Positions 25,133 to 33,412 of a DNA stretch of 64,000 nt are shown here, piece by piece. The stretch is from Microbispora amethystogenes (GTDB taxonomy: Bacteria; Actinomycetota; Actinomycetes; Streptosporangiales; Streptosporangiaceae): NCBI RefSeq assembly GCF_016863015.1, contig NZ_BOOB01000054.1, positions 34,791 through 98,790 of the forward strand, written 5' to 3'. Numbering within the stretch: position 1 is the stretch's first letter; every line of letters starts with the position of its first letter. The notes under the pieces were generated by a model, which had not been told where the DNA came from, ran no database searches, and saw only the letters and a program-made list of their open reading frames with translations. Position numbers and translations under genes: made by a program.

Positions 25133-27946
25133 GTGGATCACGGACCGTCCTTGCTGGAGCGCGACGCCGAGGTGGGGCGGATGCGGGGGCTCTTCGCCGC
25201 GGCGGCGCGCGGACAGGGCGGTGTGATGCTGATCGAGGGCCCGGCCGGCATCGGCAAGAGCGCGCTGGCCGGCGCCGCCCGCCGGCTCGGCAGGACGGCC
25301 GGCTGCCGGGTGCTCGGCGCCCGCGGCAGCCGGCTGGAGCAGCGGTTCGGCTACGGCGTGCTGCGTCAGCTGGTCGAACCGGTGGTGCTCGGCGCCGACA
25401 CCGCACAGCGGGTGCGGCTGCTGCGTGGTCCCGCCCATCGGGCGCTCACGCTGCTCGACTCACATCTCGTTTCGCGCCTCGGCGGACCCGTGCCCGGTGA
25501 CCTGGGGGCGTTCCACGTGCTGGCCCGGCTGCTGGTGAACCTCGCCAAGGCCGGTCCGGTGGCGCTGGTCGTCGACGACGTGCACTGGGCCGACGACCTC
25601 TCGCTGCGCGTGTTCCTGCACATGCTCCCCGGCCTGGCCGAGTCGCCGATGGCGGTGGTGCTGGCCGGTCGGCCGTCCGCCGCGCCTGGGCCGTTCGCGG
25701 AGCTCGCCGCCGATCCGGCCGTGACGGTGCTGCGGCCGGCTCCGCTGACGCCGGCCGGCACGGCCGCCCTGGTGCGCGCCGTCGGCGGCGAGGCGGCGGG
25801 CACCCGGCTGTGCGCGGCCTGTCACCGCCTGACCGGCGGCAACCCGCTGTTCGTACGGGAGCTGGCGGCGGCCGCGGGTGCCGCCGGCGGCACGGCGGCC
25901 GAGGGTGACGAGGAGGCGTTGCGTGCGCTCGGCGGGCCGGCGCTGAGCCGGTGGATGGACGCCGTGCTCGCGCACCTCACCCCCGAGGCCGTGCGGGTCG
26001 CTCAGGTATGCGCCGTACTGGGCGAGGAGGCCGGCCCGGGGCTCGTCGCCGAACTCGCGGGCGGCCCGGAGACACTCGCGCGGGGCCACGACGAACTGGT
26101 GGCGGCGGGCGTCCTGCGCGGCGGCGGGCGGCTCGAGTTCGTCCACGACCTGACCCGGCACGCCGTGCACTCCGGCATCGCCGTGGTGGAGCGCAGCCGC
26201 CTGCATCGGCGAGCGGCCGAGCTGCTCGCCGCCGGGCATCCGGCACCGCTGGTCGCCGCCCACCTGCTCGAGACCCTGCCCTCAGGCGACGGCTGGGTGG
26301 TGGACACGCTGGTGGCCGCCGCCGACCACGCGTCGAGCCGGGGGGCGCCACGGTCCGCGCTGGCATTCCTGGAGCGGGCCCTGCAGGAGCCGCCCACCCC
26401 GGAGGCGACCGCCGGCCTGGTGCGGATGGCCGGCGAGATCGCGTACTGGTTCGACTGGCCGGCCGCGATCGGCTACCTGCGACGCGCGGCCGCGCTGGCC
26501 CCGGACGCGGCCGGGCGGGCCGAGGCCACCGAGCTGCTCGGTCGTGCGGTGGTCCTCAACGGCCGCAACGCCGACGCGATCACCCTCATGGAGAACGCCC
26601 TCACCGAGCTGGGCGACGGGCACGCGGAGCTGGACCACCGGCTGCGGACGCAGATCATCGCGGCGGCGGCGGCCGAGCTGGACCTGCGGCACACCGGTGC
26701 GCGGCACCTGGCGGTGCTTTCGGCCGCGCCGAGGCTGAGCGACGAGGTGCGGTGCCAGCTCCACGGGTTCACCGCGTTCTGGACCGCCGTCGTCGAGCTC
26801 GACCGGGACGCGGCCGTTTCCACGGCGCTGCGGGTGCTGCGGCTGCGTTCGTCCGGCATGGCCGACCAGGAGGCGTCGTCGTCGCTTTCCTACCTGGTCC
26901 TGATCGACGCCGACCATGACGACGTGCTGCGGCAGCTCGACGGCGACTGGTCCGCGGCGCGTGAAACGGGCTCGCCATACACGGCCGCGCTGATCGGCTA
27001 CCTCCGGGTGCACGCACTGCTGGCGCGCGGTCACCTCGCCGAGGCCGAGGCCGGCATCCGGCAGGTGGTACGACTCATCGGCAGGGTGCCGGTCCCGCTG
27101 ACCCCGGTCTTCGCCGGAGAGATCCTGGCAGAGGTGCACCTCGCACAGGGGCGGCTGACAGCCGCTGCCGAGGCGCTCGCCGGAGCGTCCGCCGATGTCT
27201 CACCCTACAAGGCATTGCAATGCCGCCTGGACCTGATGTCTGCCCAGTTGGACCTCGCCCATGGGCGGGCCGAGCAGGCGGTCCGGCGGGCGGAGCAGGT
27301 GGGCCGCCGGTTGCTCGCGGACGGCTGGCTGAACCCGGCCTCGTATCCGTGGCGGATGGTGGCCGCACTGGGCAAGCACGTGCTCGGGGCCCGCGACGCG
27401 GCCCTGGCGCTGGCCGCCGAGGACCTCGACCTGGCCCGCCGATGGGGCGCCCCACGCGCCCTCGGCCGAGCGCTGCGGGTGGCGGCGACGGTGACCGGAG
27501 GCCGGGCCGAGCCGGAGTTGCTGGAGGAGGCGGTGCGGGTGCTGCGGACGGGCCCGGCCAGGCTGGAGCTCGCCACGGCCCTGCACGCCTTCGGCCGCCG
27601 CACGTGGCGGCAGCACCCCCAGGCCGGGCGGGCCGCCCTGACCGAGGCGCTCCGGCTGGCGGAGGAGTGCGGAGCCGCGGAGCTCGCGCGGCGAGCGCGG
27701 AGCGCACTGACCGAGGCCGGTACGCGGCCGCCGGAACCGCACGCGGCTCGGCTGACCCCCGGAGAGTGGCGGGTGGCCCGGTTGGCGGCCCGAGGCAGGA
27801 CCAACCGCCAGATCGCCCAGGAGCTGAACGTCACGCCCAAGACGGTCGAGACGCACCTCGGAAACATCTACCGCAAGCTTGGCGTCCGCAACCGCACCGC
27901 GATGGCCCGGGCGCTGGCCGCCACCGACCTCGACCATCCGGACTGA
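25133..27946 (+). CDS. Second LAL-type LuxR regulator
   Basis: About 937 residues from GTG 25133; the frame stays open upstream, but homology begins at 'PSLLERDAEVGRMRGLFAAA'. Walker A 'LIEGPAGIGKSALAGAARR', Walker B 'VALVVDDVHWADD', a long TPR-like helical middle, and a C-terminal LuxR helix-turn-helix ('LTPGEWRVARLAARGRTNRQ', 'LNVTPKTVETHLGNIYRKLG'). It resembles the LAL gene 2 kb upstream ('TYRKLHIGG' versus 'IYRKLGVRN'), so the two are likely distant duplicates. It is divergent from the MocR gene, a possible local regulator. Confidence 0.86.
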   Translation: MDHGPSLLERDAEVGRMRGLFAAAARGQGGVMLIEGPAGIGKSALAGAARRLGRTAGCRVLGARGSRLEQRFGYGVLRQLVEPVVLGADTAQRVRLLRGPAHRALTLLDSHLVSRLGGPVPGDLGAFHVLARLLVNLAKAGPVALVVDDVHWADDLSLRVFLHMLPGLAESPMAVVLAGRPSAAPGPFAELAADPAVTVLRPAPLTPAGTAALVRAVGGEAAGTRLCAACHRLTGGNPLFVRELAAAAGAAGGTAAEGDEEALRALGGPALSRWMDAVLAHLTPEAVRVAQVCAVLGEEAGPGLVAELAGGPETLARGHDELVAAGVLRGGGRLEFVHDLTRHAVHSGIAVVERSRLHRRAAELLAAGHPAPLVAAHLLETLPSGDGWVVDTLVAAADHASSRGAPRSALAFLERALQEPPTPEATAGLVRMAGEIAYWFDWPAAIGYLRRAAALAPDAAGRAEATELLGRAVVLNGRNADAITLMENALTELGDGHAELDHRLRTQIIAAAAAELDLRHTGARHLAVLSAAPRLSDEVRCQLHGFTAFWTAVVELDRDAAVSTALRVLRLRSSGMADQEASSSLSYLVLIDADHDDVLRQLDGDWSAARETGSPYTAALIGYLRVHALLARGHLAEAEAGIRQVVRLIGRVPVPLTPVFAGEILAEVHLAQGRLTAAAEALAGASADVSPYKALQCRLDLMSAQLDLAHGRAEQAVRRAEQVGRRLLADGWLNPASYPWRMVAALGKHVLGARDAALALAAEDLDLARRWGAPRALGRALRVAATVTGGRAEPELLEEAVRVLRTGPARLELATALHAFGRRTWRQHPQAGRAALTEALRLAEECGAAELARRARSALTEAGTRPPEPHAARLTPGEWRVARLAARGRTNRQIAQELNVTPKTVETHLGNIYRKLGVRNRTAMARALAATDLDHPD

Positions 27947-27970
27947 ACCGCGCCGCCGGGTGCGCCCGGG

Positions 27971-28984
27971 TCACTCGCGGGCGGTGGCGGTGGAGCTCAT
28001 GTCGGGGTAGCGCGCGCCGGCCACCTTCGCGGCCAGCGGCTCCAGCGCGGCGAGCTCGTCGTCCGACAGGGCCAGCGTCGCGGCCGCGACGTTCTGCCGG
28101 AGCCGATCGGGAGAACGCGTGCCGGGAATGGGTAGAACCGTAAGGCCGTGGACCCGGGAACGCTGGTGGACCCAGGCGAGCGCGACCTGCGCGGGAGTGA
28201 CCTCGCGCCGCGCGGCGATGTCGCGGACGGGTTCGAGGAGCGCGGCGTTCGCGTCGGCGTGGTCGCCGGTGAACCGCGGCATCTTCAACCGGACGTCACC
28301 CGTGCTCAGCCCCTGGGCGCCGGTGAACGCTCCGGTGAGGAAGCCCCGGCCGAGGGGCGAGTAGGCGACGACCGCCACGCCGAGCTCCGCCGCCGCCGGG
28401 ACCACCGAATCCTCGATGTCGCGGGTGAACAGCGACCATTCGGACTGCAGCGCCGCGATCGGGTGCACGCCGTGCGCCGCGCGCAGTTCGGCCCCGGTCA
28501 CCTCCGACAGGCCGAGGTGCCGCACCTTGCCCTCGCGCACCAGCTCGGCCATGGCGCCGGCCGTCTCCTCGATGGGGACGGACGTGTCGCGGCGATGCGC
28601 GTAATAGAGGTCGATCTCGTCGATGCCGAGGCGCTTCAGGCTCGCGTCGACGCTCTGGCGCACGTACGCCCGGTCGCCGCGGACCTCGCTCCAGGACTTC
28701 TCGCCCGGCCGCCGGACGATGCCGAACTTGGTGGCGAGGAAGACCCGGTCGCGGTGCGCGCGGACGAAGGGGCCGAGGAACCTCTCGTTGTCGCCGTCTC
28801 CGTAAAGATCGGCGGTGTCGAACATGGTGACGCCCAGGTCGAGGGCGATCCGCAGGGTCTCCCGGGCCTCGTCCGGCGCCGTCGGCCCGTAGAACTCGCT
28901 GAAGCCCATGCAGCCGAGGCCCTGCGCGCCGACCGGCGGGCCGCCGGCGCCGAGGGGAACTGCCGGGAGGATCGAAGCAGACAT
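27971..28984 (-). CDS. Aldo/keto reductase (AKR13-like)
   Basis: 337 residues with the AKR catalytic set: Asp and Tyr in 'MFDTADLYGDGDNERFLG', Lys in 'VFLATKFGIV', and His in 'DLYYAHRRDTSVPIEE'. The C-terminal 'TVLPIPGTRSPDRLRQNV' binds the NADPH phosphate. It reduces an aldehyde or ketone with NADPH in the cytoplasm. It lies 36 bases downstream of the butyrolactone receptor gene on the same strand, so it may be co-transcribed with it and could reduce an oxo intermediate in signal or product formation; this is conjecture. Confidence 0.88.
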   Translation of the reverse strand: MSASILPAVPLGAGGPPVGAQGLGCMGFSEFYGPTAPDEARETLRIALDLGVTMFDTADLYGDGDNERFLGPFVRAHRDRVFLATKFGIVRRPGEKSWSEVRGDRAYVRQSVDASLKRLGIDEIDLYYAHRRDTSVPIEETAGAMAELVREGKVRHLGLSEVTGAELRAAHGVHPIAALQSEWSLFTRDIEDSVVPAAAELGVAVVAYSPLGRGFLTGAFTGAQGLSTGDVRLKMPRFTGDHADANAALLEPVRDIAARREVTPAQVALAWVHQRSRVHGLTVLPIPGTRSPDRLRQNVAAATLALSDDELAALEPLAAKVAGARYPDMSSTATARE

Positions 28985-29020
28985 GCGAAGGTCTCCTTTG
29001 GTGTGCTCCCGGCGGCTGTC

Positions 29021-29671
29021 CTACTCCGGGGAGGCGGCGATGGAGGCGAAGAGCAGGCCGCTCATCTCCGCCCAGCGGCGGGGCAGGTCGGCGCGCTGGT
29101 TGAGGACGTCGCAGACGTGCTGCAGGCCGAAGAACGCCGACACGAGCATGTACGCGGCGGACTCGGGGTCCATGCCGTCGCGGAGCTGGCCGGCGCCGCT
29201 CGCCTTCGCCAGCAGTGTCGAGATCGTGGCGATCCACTCGACGTACGGCTCGGGCAGGGTCGTGTCGGACAGCGAACGCTCGGCCTGGATCCTGGCTCCG
29301 GCCTTCACGATGTCGTCCTCGAAGAACTTGTTGGCGGCGTTGTTCAGCAACGCCTGGACGGTCTCCATCGGCGGCAGGCCCATGGCCTGTGCCTCGTCCA
29401 GGCGCACGCGCCACCGGTTGTACAGCTCGCGCACGATCTCCGCGGCGATGTCCTTCTTGTCGCGGAAGTGGAAGTACACCGCGCCCTTGGTCATGCCGAC
29501 CTGCTTGGCGATGTGGTCGATGGAGGTGTGCGGATATCCACGGTCGGCGAACAGCTCGGCCGCCGAGGCGAGCACCTGGGCCCGGGTCTGCGCGGCCCGT
29601 GCCTGCTGCGGCGCGTTGCGGGGCTGCCCCCGCTGCGCGATCGTGGTTCTGGGAGTGGCGATCTTACTCAC
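29021..29671 (-). CDS. TetR-family gamma-butyrolactone receptor (ArpA/ScbR type)
   Basis: 216 residues from GTG 29671 ('VSKIATPRTTIAQRG'). The frame is open to 29851, but starting there would put the ARE-like operator inside the gene. The DNA-binding domain 'QTRAQVLASAAELFADRGY' plus 'VGMTKGAVYFHFRDKKDIA' matches ArpA/ScbR. 'KAGARIQAERS', the pocket Trp in 'PYVEWIATI' and 'AFFGLQHVCDVLNQRADLPR' follow the receptor pattern. Divergence from afsA across one ARE is the classical scbR/scbA layout. It should repress until the signal binds. Confidence 0.82.
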   Translation of the reverse strand: MSKIATPRTTIAQRGQPRNAPQQARAAQTRAQVLASAAELFADRGYPHTSIDHIAKQVGMTKGAVYFHFRDKKDIAAEIVRELYNRWRVRLDEAQAMGLPPMETVQALLNNAANKFFEDDIVKAGARIQAERSLSDTTLPEPYVEWIATISTLLAKASGAGQLRDGMDPESAAYMLVSAFFGLQHVCDVLNQRADLPRRWAEMSGLLFASIAASPE

Positions 29672-29784
29672 ACGCGTGATCCGTTCTGTCCGGGTCCGAC
29701 TCAGCGTACCGCCTTCCCGGTATGTTTCGCCTCTGTTCACTAGTCCCCTCGTCGGCTCACGAGTCAATCGTCGAAGCCGTTCCA

Positions 29785-29810
29785 AAATATACCTTCGCGG
29801 ACGTATATTT
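29785..29810. promoter_or_regulatory. ARE-like palindrome 1 (receptor/afsA)
   Basis: A 26-base near-palindrome in which 11 of 13 base pairs are symmetric. The 14-base core is ACCTTCGCGGACGT, with AAATAT on the left and ATATTT on the right. It lies 70 bases before afsA and about 115 before the divergent receptor start. It shares the core with four other sites in the window. It is the expected binding site of the TetR receptor. Confidence 0.8.
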
Positions 29811-29874
29811 CTCTCGTGTGACCTAGGACACCCTCGTACGCGATCGCGCAAGTCCTGATCAGAAGGGATTAGAG

Positions 29875-30924
29875 ATGAGTGCTCAACTCTCGGCGGAAGA
29901 CGTCACCCTGCCGGCTCCCCGGCAGTCGTCGTCCCCGTTCGGCTGGGGCTGGGATGCGATGCCACAACCCGCCCGCGGCGCGCGGTTACCCGGCCCGCGC
30001 TTCGTGTCCCGCGAACTGGTCCACAAGTCCGCGGCCGAGCGCGTGCTGCTCACCGACGGGGTCCGGCAGACGCCGGACAGTTTCATCATCGCGGCCATGC
30101 TGCCGCGCGACCACTGCCTCTACCAGCAGGACGACTCCGGCTGGACCGACCCGATGCTGCCGACGGAGGCGCTCCGGCAGGCCGGCTACTACATCCAGCA
30201 CCGCTTCTACGGGGTGCCCGAGACGCACAAGTTCATCCTCGGCGGGGTCACGCTCGGCATCGACGGTACCGCACCACCCTCCCCAGCGCCGTGGCTCCCG
30301 GTCAACCTGCGGGTCACCTGCACTCCCACCGCCAAGTGGACCAGCCGCCGGCTGTGCATGCGGCTGGAGGTCGAGGTCAGCGTGGCCGGGGTGGTCTGCG
30401 GGCACGGCAGCCTCCTTTCGCAGGCGGTGGACCCACGCGTGTACCAGGCGATCCGCGGCCGGAAGGCGGCGTCCGCGCCGCACGAGTCCGTGCCCTTCTT
30501 CGGCTGCCCCCTCTCCCCCGGCGAGGTCGGCCGCCGCCGCAAGGAGGACGTGCTGCTGGCCGACGACGGGAACGCCGACGGGTGGCTGCTGCGACTCGAC
30601 GACAGCAACACCGAGATGGTCGACCACCACGTGGACCACGTGCCGGGCATGGTGGTGCTGGAGGCGTTCCGGCAGGCCGCGCTCGCCGCGGCCCGGCCGC
30701 CCGCCGGTCTCCGGGCCTCGGTCGTCGGCCTGCGGAGCGAGTTCGCGGCGTTCTGCGAGCTCGGCACCCCGGTCCGGATCACCGCCAGCCCGCAGCGCGG
30801 GTGTCTCGCGGCGGACCGGATGATGGTCCACGTGGTCGCCGAGCAGGACGGCGACGAGGTCGCCGCGGGCACGGTGGAGCTCAGGCTGTGCCCCGACACG
30901 AGTGGTGGGCAGGACCGCCGATGA
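29875..30924 (+). CDS. afsA: AfsA-family gamma-butyrolactone synthase
   Basis: 349 residues with the two AfsA hot-dog repeats. Repeat 1 contains 'DPMLPTEALRQAGYYIQHRF' near residue 90; repeat 2 contains 'DHHVDHVPGMVVLEAFRQAA' near residue 250. AfsA condenses a beta-ketoacyl-ACP with dihydroxyacetone phosphate, the committed step to A-factor-type and methylenomycin-furan-type signals. The ATG overlaps nothing upstream and has AAGGG. Its stop overlaps the next gene by 4 bases. It is controlled by ARE 1. Confidence 0.9.
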   Translation: MSAQLSAEDVTLPAPRQSSSPFGWGWDAMPQPARGARLPGPRFVSRELVHKSAAERVLLTDGVRQTPDSFIIAAMLPRDHCLYQQDDSGWTDPMLPTEALRQAGYYIQHRFYGVPETHKFILGGVTLGIDGTAPPSPAPWLPVNLRVTCTPTAKWTSRRLCMRLEVEVSVAGVVCGHGSLLSQAVDPRVYQAIRGRKAASAPHESVPFFGCPLSPGEVGRRRKEDVLLADDGNADGWLLRLDDSNTEMVDHHVDHVPGMVVLEAFRQAALAAARPPAGLRASVVGLRSEFAAFCELGTPVRITASPQRGCLAADRMMVHVVAEQDGDEVAAGTVELRLCPDTSGGQDRR

Positions 30925-32033
30925 CACTGACCTCGATATCTCCGGACCACCGTCTGGACGTGACCGGACTCGTGGACTGCGCGGCCCGGTACGCCGCCGA
31001 GGTGGACGCCGCGCGCCGGCTCCGCCGGGAGTCGGTGGCCGCGCTGGTGGAGGCGGGCTTCCCCCGGCACTTCGTCCCCAGCCAGTGGGGTGGGGCGGCC
31101 GGCGGCTTCGCGCCACTGGTGGAGGCGGCGATCACGGTGGGCGAGAGCTGCCCGGCGACCGCGTGGTGCGCGACCCTTTTCGCCGCGCACGGACGGCTCG
31201 CCGCCTACCTGCCCGAGCGGGCGCGGGAGGAGATCTGGGGCCAGGGCCCCGACACTCTGATCGCCGCGTCCGTCATGCCGCCGTCGGGCCAGGCCACCCC
31301 CGTGCCGGGCGGCTGGCTGCTCCGGGGCGAGTGGGGCCGGGCCAGCGGGGTGGACTTCGCCGACTGGGTGCTGCTCGCCAGCACGGTGCCGGACGGCGAC
31401 GGGGAGACGGTGCGGATCTTCGCCGTTCCGGCCGGGGACTTCCTGGTCAAGGACACCTGGCGGGCCGACGGCATGCGGGGGACGGGCACCAACACGGTGA
31501 CGCTGCACGACACGCTCGTCCCCGAGCACCGCACGGTCGCGTTGCCCGAGCTGCTCGGCACCCGGCGCGCCGGCCACGCACGCTGCCACAACGTGCCCTA
31601 CACGCTGGTCGCGGCGGTGATGTTCGCCGCTCCCCTGGTCGGAGCCGCCCTGGGCGCGGTGGCGGACTGCGGGTCCACCGGAGCCGGGCGCCCGTCGCCG
31701 GATCCGGACGTCCTGCGGGCGCTCGCCCGGTCGTCGCCGGAGGCGTACGCCGCCCGTCTGCTGCTCAAGGAGGCCGCCGGCCGGGCCGACCAGGGCCTGG
31801 TCGACGCGCGGACGATCGCGCGGAACCGGTGCGACGCGGCGGTCGCCGCGGAGCTCTGCGTCAGCGCCGTCGACCGGCTGTTCACCGCGTACGGCGGCCA
31901 GTACGGCGGGCACGGGCCGGCCGAGGGCGATCCGGTGCACCGGCGGTGGCGCGACGTCCACACCGGCGCCGGTCACGGCGCCCTGCGGTTCGCCCCCGCG
32001 GCGGACGCGTACGTGAAGGCCTTCCTCGGCTGA
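30921..32033 (+). CDS. Acyl-CoA-dehydrogenase-like flavoprotein (group D monooxygenase/oxidase fold)
   Basis: 370 residues. N-terminal helical domain ('LVEAGFPRHFVPSQWGGAAG'), 'ESCPATAWCATLFAAHG' and a beta domain ('WLLRGEWGRASGVDFADWVL') match the Acyl_CoA_dh_2/HsaA-type family rather than true beta-oxidation enzymes: the catalytic Glu region of classical dehydrogenases is not recognisable. Coupled to afsA by a 4-base overlap, so it probably oxidises or hydroxylates the signal precursor, like the accessory flavin enzymes or Aco-type oxidases of furan and butenolide signals. A role in the metabolite itself is possible. Confidence 0.75.
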   Translation: MTLTSISPDHRLDVTGLVDCAARYAAEVDAARRLRRESVAALVEAGFPRHFVPSQWGGAAGGFAPLVEAAITVGESCPATAWCATLFAAHGRLAAYLPERAREEIWGQGPDTLIAASVMPPSGQATPVPGGWLLRGEWGRASGVDFADWVLLASTVPDGDGETVRIFAVPAGDFLVKDTWRADGMRGTGTNTVTLHDTLVPEHRTVALPELLGTRRAGHARCHNVPYTLVAAVMFAAPLVGAALGAVADCGSTGAGRPSPDPDVLRALARSSPEAYAARLLLKEAAGRADQGLVDARTIARNRCDAAVAAELCVSAVDRLFTAYGGQYGGHGPAEGDPVHRRWRDVHTGAGHGALRFAPAADAYVKAFLG

Positions 32034-32049
32034 CGGTGCCGCGACCGGC

Positions 32050-32637
32050 CTAGTCCGTGTCCGAGCCGCCGTCCCGGGGTCCGGACACGGCCGTCCACAG
32101 GTCGTCGAACCGTTGCGCGGCGTCCGCGTCGTCGCGGGGGGCGGGATGCGGGATCTCGAAGAACAGCGATATCAGGAGCCGGGCGACGGTGTCGGGGGGG
32201 TGCCTGCCCATCACCCGGCTCTCCGCGTGCGCCCGGGCCACGGCCCGGGCCAGCGACCGGGAGATCCGTTCGACCAGTCCGAGAGCGCGCCGGTCCAGCT
32301 GGGGGGCCTCCACGGCGAGCCGCAACGCGGACCTGGCGAGCGGGTCCCGGCGCAGGTGCCGGGTGAGATCGAGCATCGTCTCCCGCAGTGCCAGCAGTGC
32401 CGCCGCGTCCTCGGCGCGCCGTTCCGCGCGTGCGACCAGCTCGTCTCCGGCCTCCTCGATCAAGGTGGCCGCGAGCTCTTCCTTGGAGGAGAAATGTCCG
32501 TACAACGCACCTTTGGTCATGCTGGTGCGTTCCACCACGTTGAGCAGCTTCGTGCCGTCGTAGCCGTGCGCGGCGAATTCCTCCGCCGCCGCGGCGAGCA
32601 CCAGCGCCCGGGTCTGAACCGCACGGTCCTGAGCCAC
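32050..32637 (-). CDS. Second TetR-family regulator, butyrolactone-receptor-like
   Basis: 195 residues, GTG start with GAGGG upstream. The N-terminus 'MAQDRAVQTRALVLAAAAEE' and 'TSMTKGALYGHFSSKEELAA' closely follow ArpA-type helix-turn-helix domains, and 'DPLARSALRLAVEAPQ' matches the receptor ligand-domain entry. The C-terminal part ('LLISLFFEIPHPAPRDD') lacks the usual Gly-(I/L)-Q segment, which suggests a pseudo-receptor with altered ligand response. It diverges from the HAD gene over ARE 2 and converges on the flavoprotein gene. Confidence 0.78.
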   Translation of the reverse strand: MAQDRAVQTRALVLAAAAEEFAAHGYDGTKLLNVVERTSMTKGALYGHFSSKEELAATLIEEAGDELVARAERRAEDAAALLALRETMLDLTRHLRRDPLARSALRLAVEAPQLDRRALGLVERISRSLARAVARAHAESRVMGRHPPDTVARLLISLFFEIPHPAPRDDADAAQRFDDLWTAVSGPRDGGSDTD

Positions 32638-32665
32638 TCTGCCCTCGCTTGGGTGAATCCTAGGA

Positions 32666-32687
32666 AAAAACCTTTGCGAAGGTATGT
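32666..32687. promoter_or_regulatory. ARE-like palindrome 2 (TetR2/HAD)
   Basis: Core ACCTTTGCGAAGGT at 32670-32683, with A-rich left flank and ATG on the right; 8 of 11 half-site pairs are symmetric. It lies 19 bases before the HAD start and 32 before the TetR2 start, overlapping both promoters. Confidence 0.75.
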
Positions 32688-32702
32688 TACTGGGATCTTG
32701 CT

Positions 32703-33365
32703 GTGAAAAGGCCGAGTGCGCCCCTTCGGGTGGCCTTCTTCGACGTGGACGAGACGCTGCTGGCCGGAAAGAGCATGATCGAGTTCCTACGTTACTGGCT
32801 GGATCCCGACGACGCGGCGTTCCGCGACGCCCTGGCCGAGCTGGGTGCGGTGGCGGAGCGGGAGGGCAGGGCCGCCGCGAACCGCGCCTACTACCGGCTC
32901 TTCGCCGGCGTCCCGAGCGCGGCGCTGGCGGAGGCGGGTGGCCGCTGGTACGCGCGGCATCGCCGGAGGCCGGATGCCTTCGTGAGCTCCACCGTGGCGG
33001 CGCTCGCCGGACACCGCGCGGCCGGAGACCTGGTGGTGCTGGTCTCCGGCTCGTGCCGGGCGGTGCTCGATCCGCTGGCCGCGGACGTGGGCGGCGACGA
33101 GGTGCTGTGCACGGAGCTCGTCGCCGGCGCCGACGGACGGCTGACCGGCGAGGTCGCGAGATCGATGATCGGCCCGGCCAAGTCCGAGGCCGCGGCGGAG
33201 CTGCTCCGGAGTCTCGGAGTCAGCCCCGCCGTCTGCTTCGCGTACGGCGATCACTCCAGCGACCTGGACCTGCTGACGGCCGTCGGCAGCCCGCGGGTCG
33301 TCGGCGGCGACCCGGTGCTGGCCTCGTGGGCGGCACGGCACGGCTGGCCCGTGTTGCCCGCATAG
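32703..33365 (+). CDS. HAD-IB (SerB-like) phosphatase
   Basis: 220 residues with all four HAD motifs: 'FFDVDETLLAGKSMIEFL' (nucleophile Asp), 'LVSGSC' (Ser), the Lys in 'MIGPAKSEAA', and 'AYGDHSSDLDLL'. HAD-IB enzymes hydrolyse small phosphomonoesters. Next to afsA, behind an ARE, it most likely removes the phosphate left by dihydroxyacetone phosphate, as MmfP does in methylenomycin furan synthesis. GTG start; the ribosome binding site is weak. Confidence 0.85.
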   Translation: MKRPSAPLRVAFFDVDETLLAGKSMIEFLRYWLDPDDAAFRDALAELGAVAEREGRAAANRAYYRLFAGVPSAALAEAGGRWYARHRRRPDAFVSSTVAALAGHRAAGDLVVLVSGSCRAVLDPLAADVGGDEVLCTELVAGADGRLTGEVARSMIGPAKSEAAAELLRSLGVSPAVCFAYGDHSSDLDLLTAVGSPRVVGGDPVLASWAARHGWPVLPA

Positions 33366-33390
33366 AGCCCGTGTTACCCGCATAGAGCCC
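33351..33390. repeat. 20-bp tandem duplication over the HAD gene end
   Basis: GTGTTGCCCGCATAGAGCCC (33351-33370) is repeated with one G to A change (33371-33390). The first copy contains the HAD stop codon. It looks like a recent slippage duplication. Confidence 0.85.
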
Positions 33391-33412
33391 GTGCCGCCCG
33401 GTTGGAACAGGC

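Noticed and set aside
29672..29851. Longer N-terminus for the TetR receptor, starting at 29851
   Set aside because: The extra 60 residues would cover the ARE-like operator and do not resemble any TetR N-terminus; GTG 29671 fits the family.
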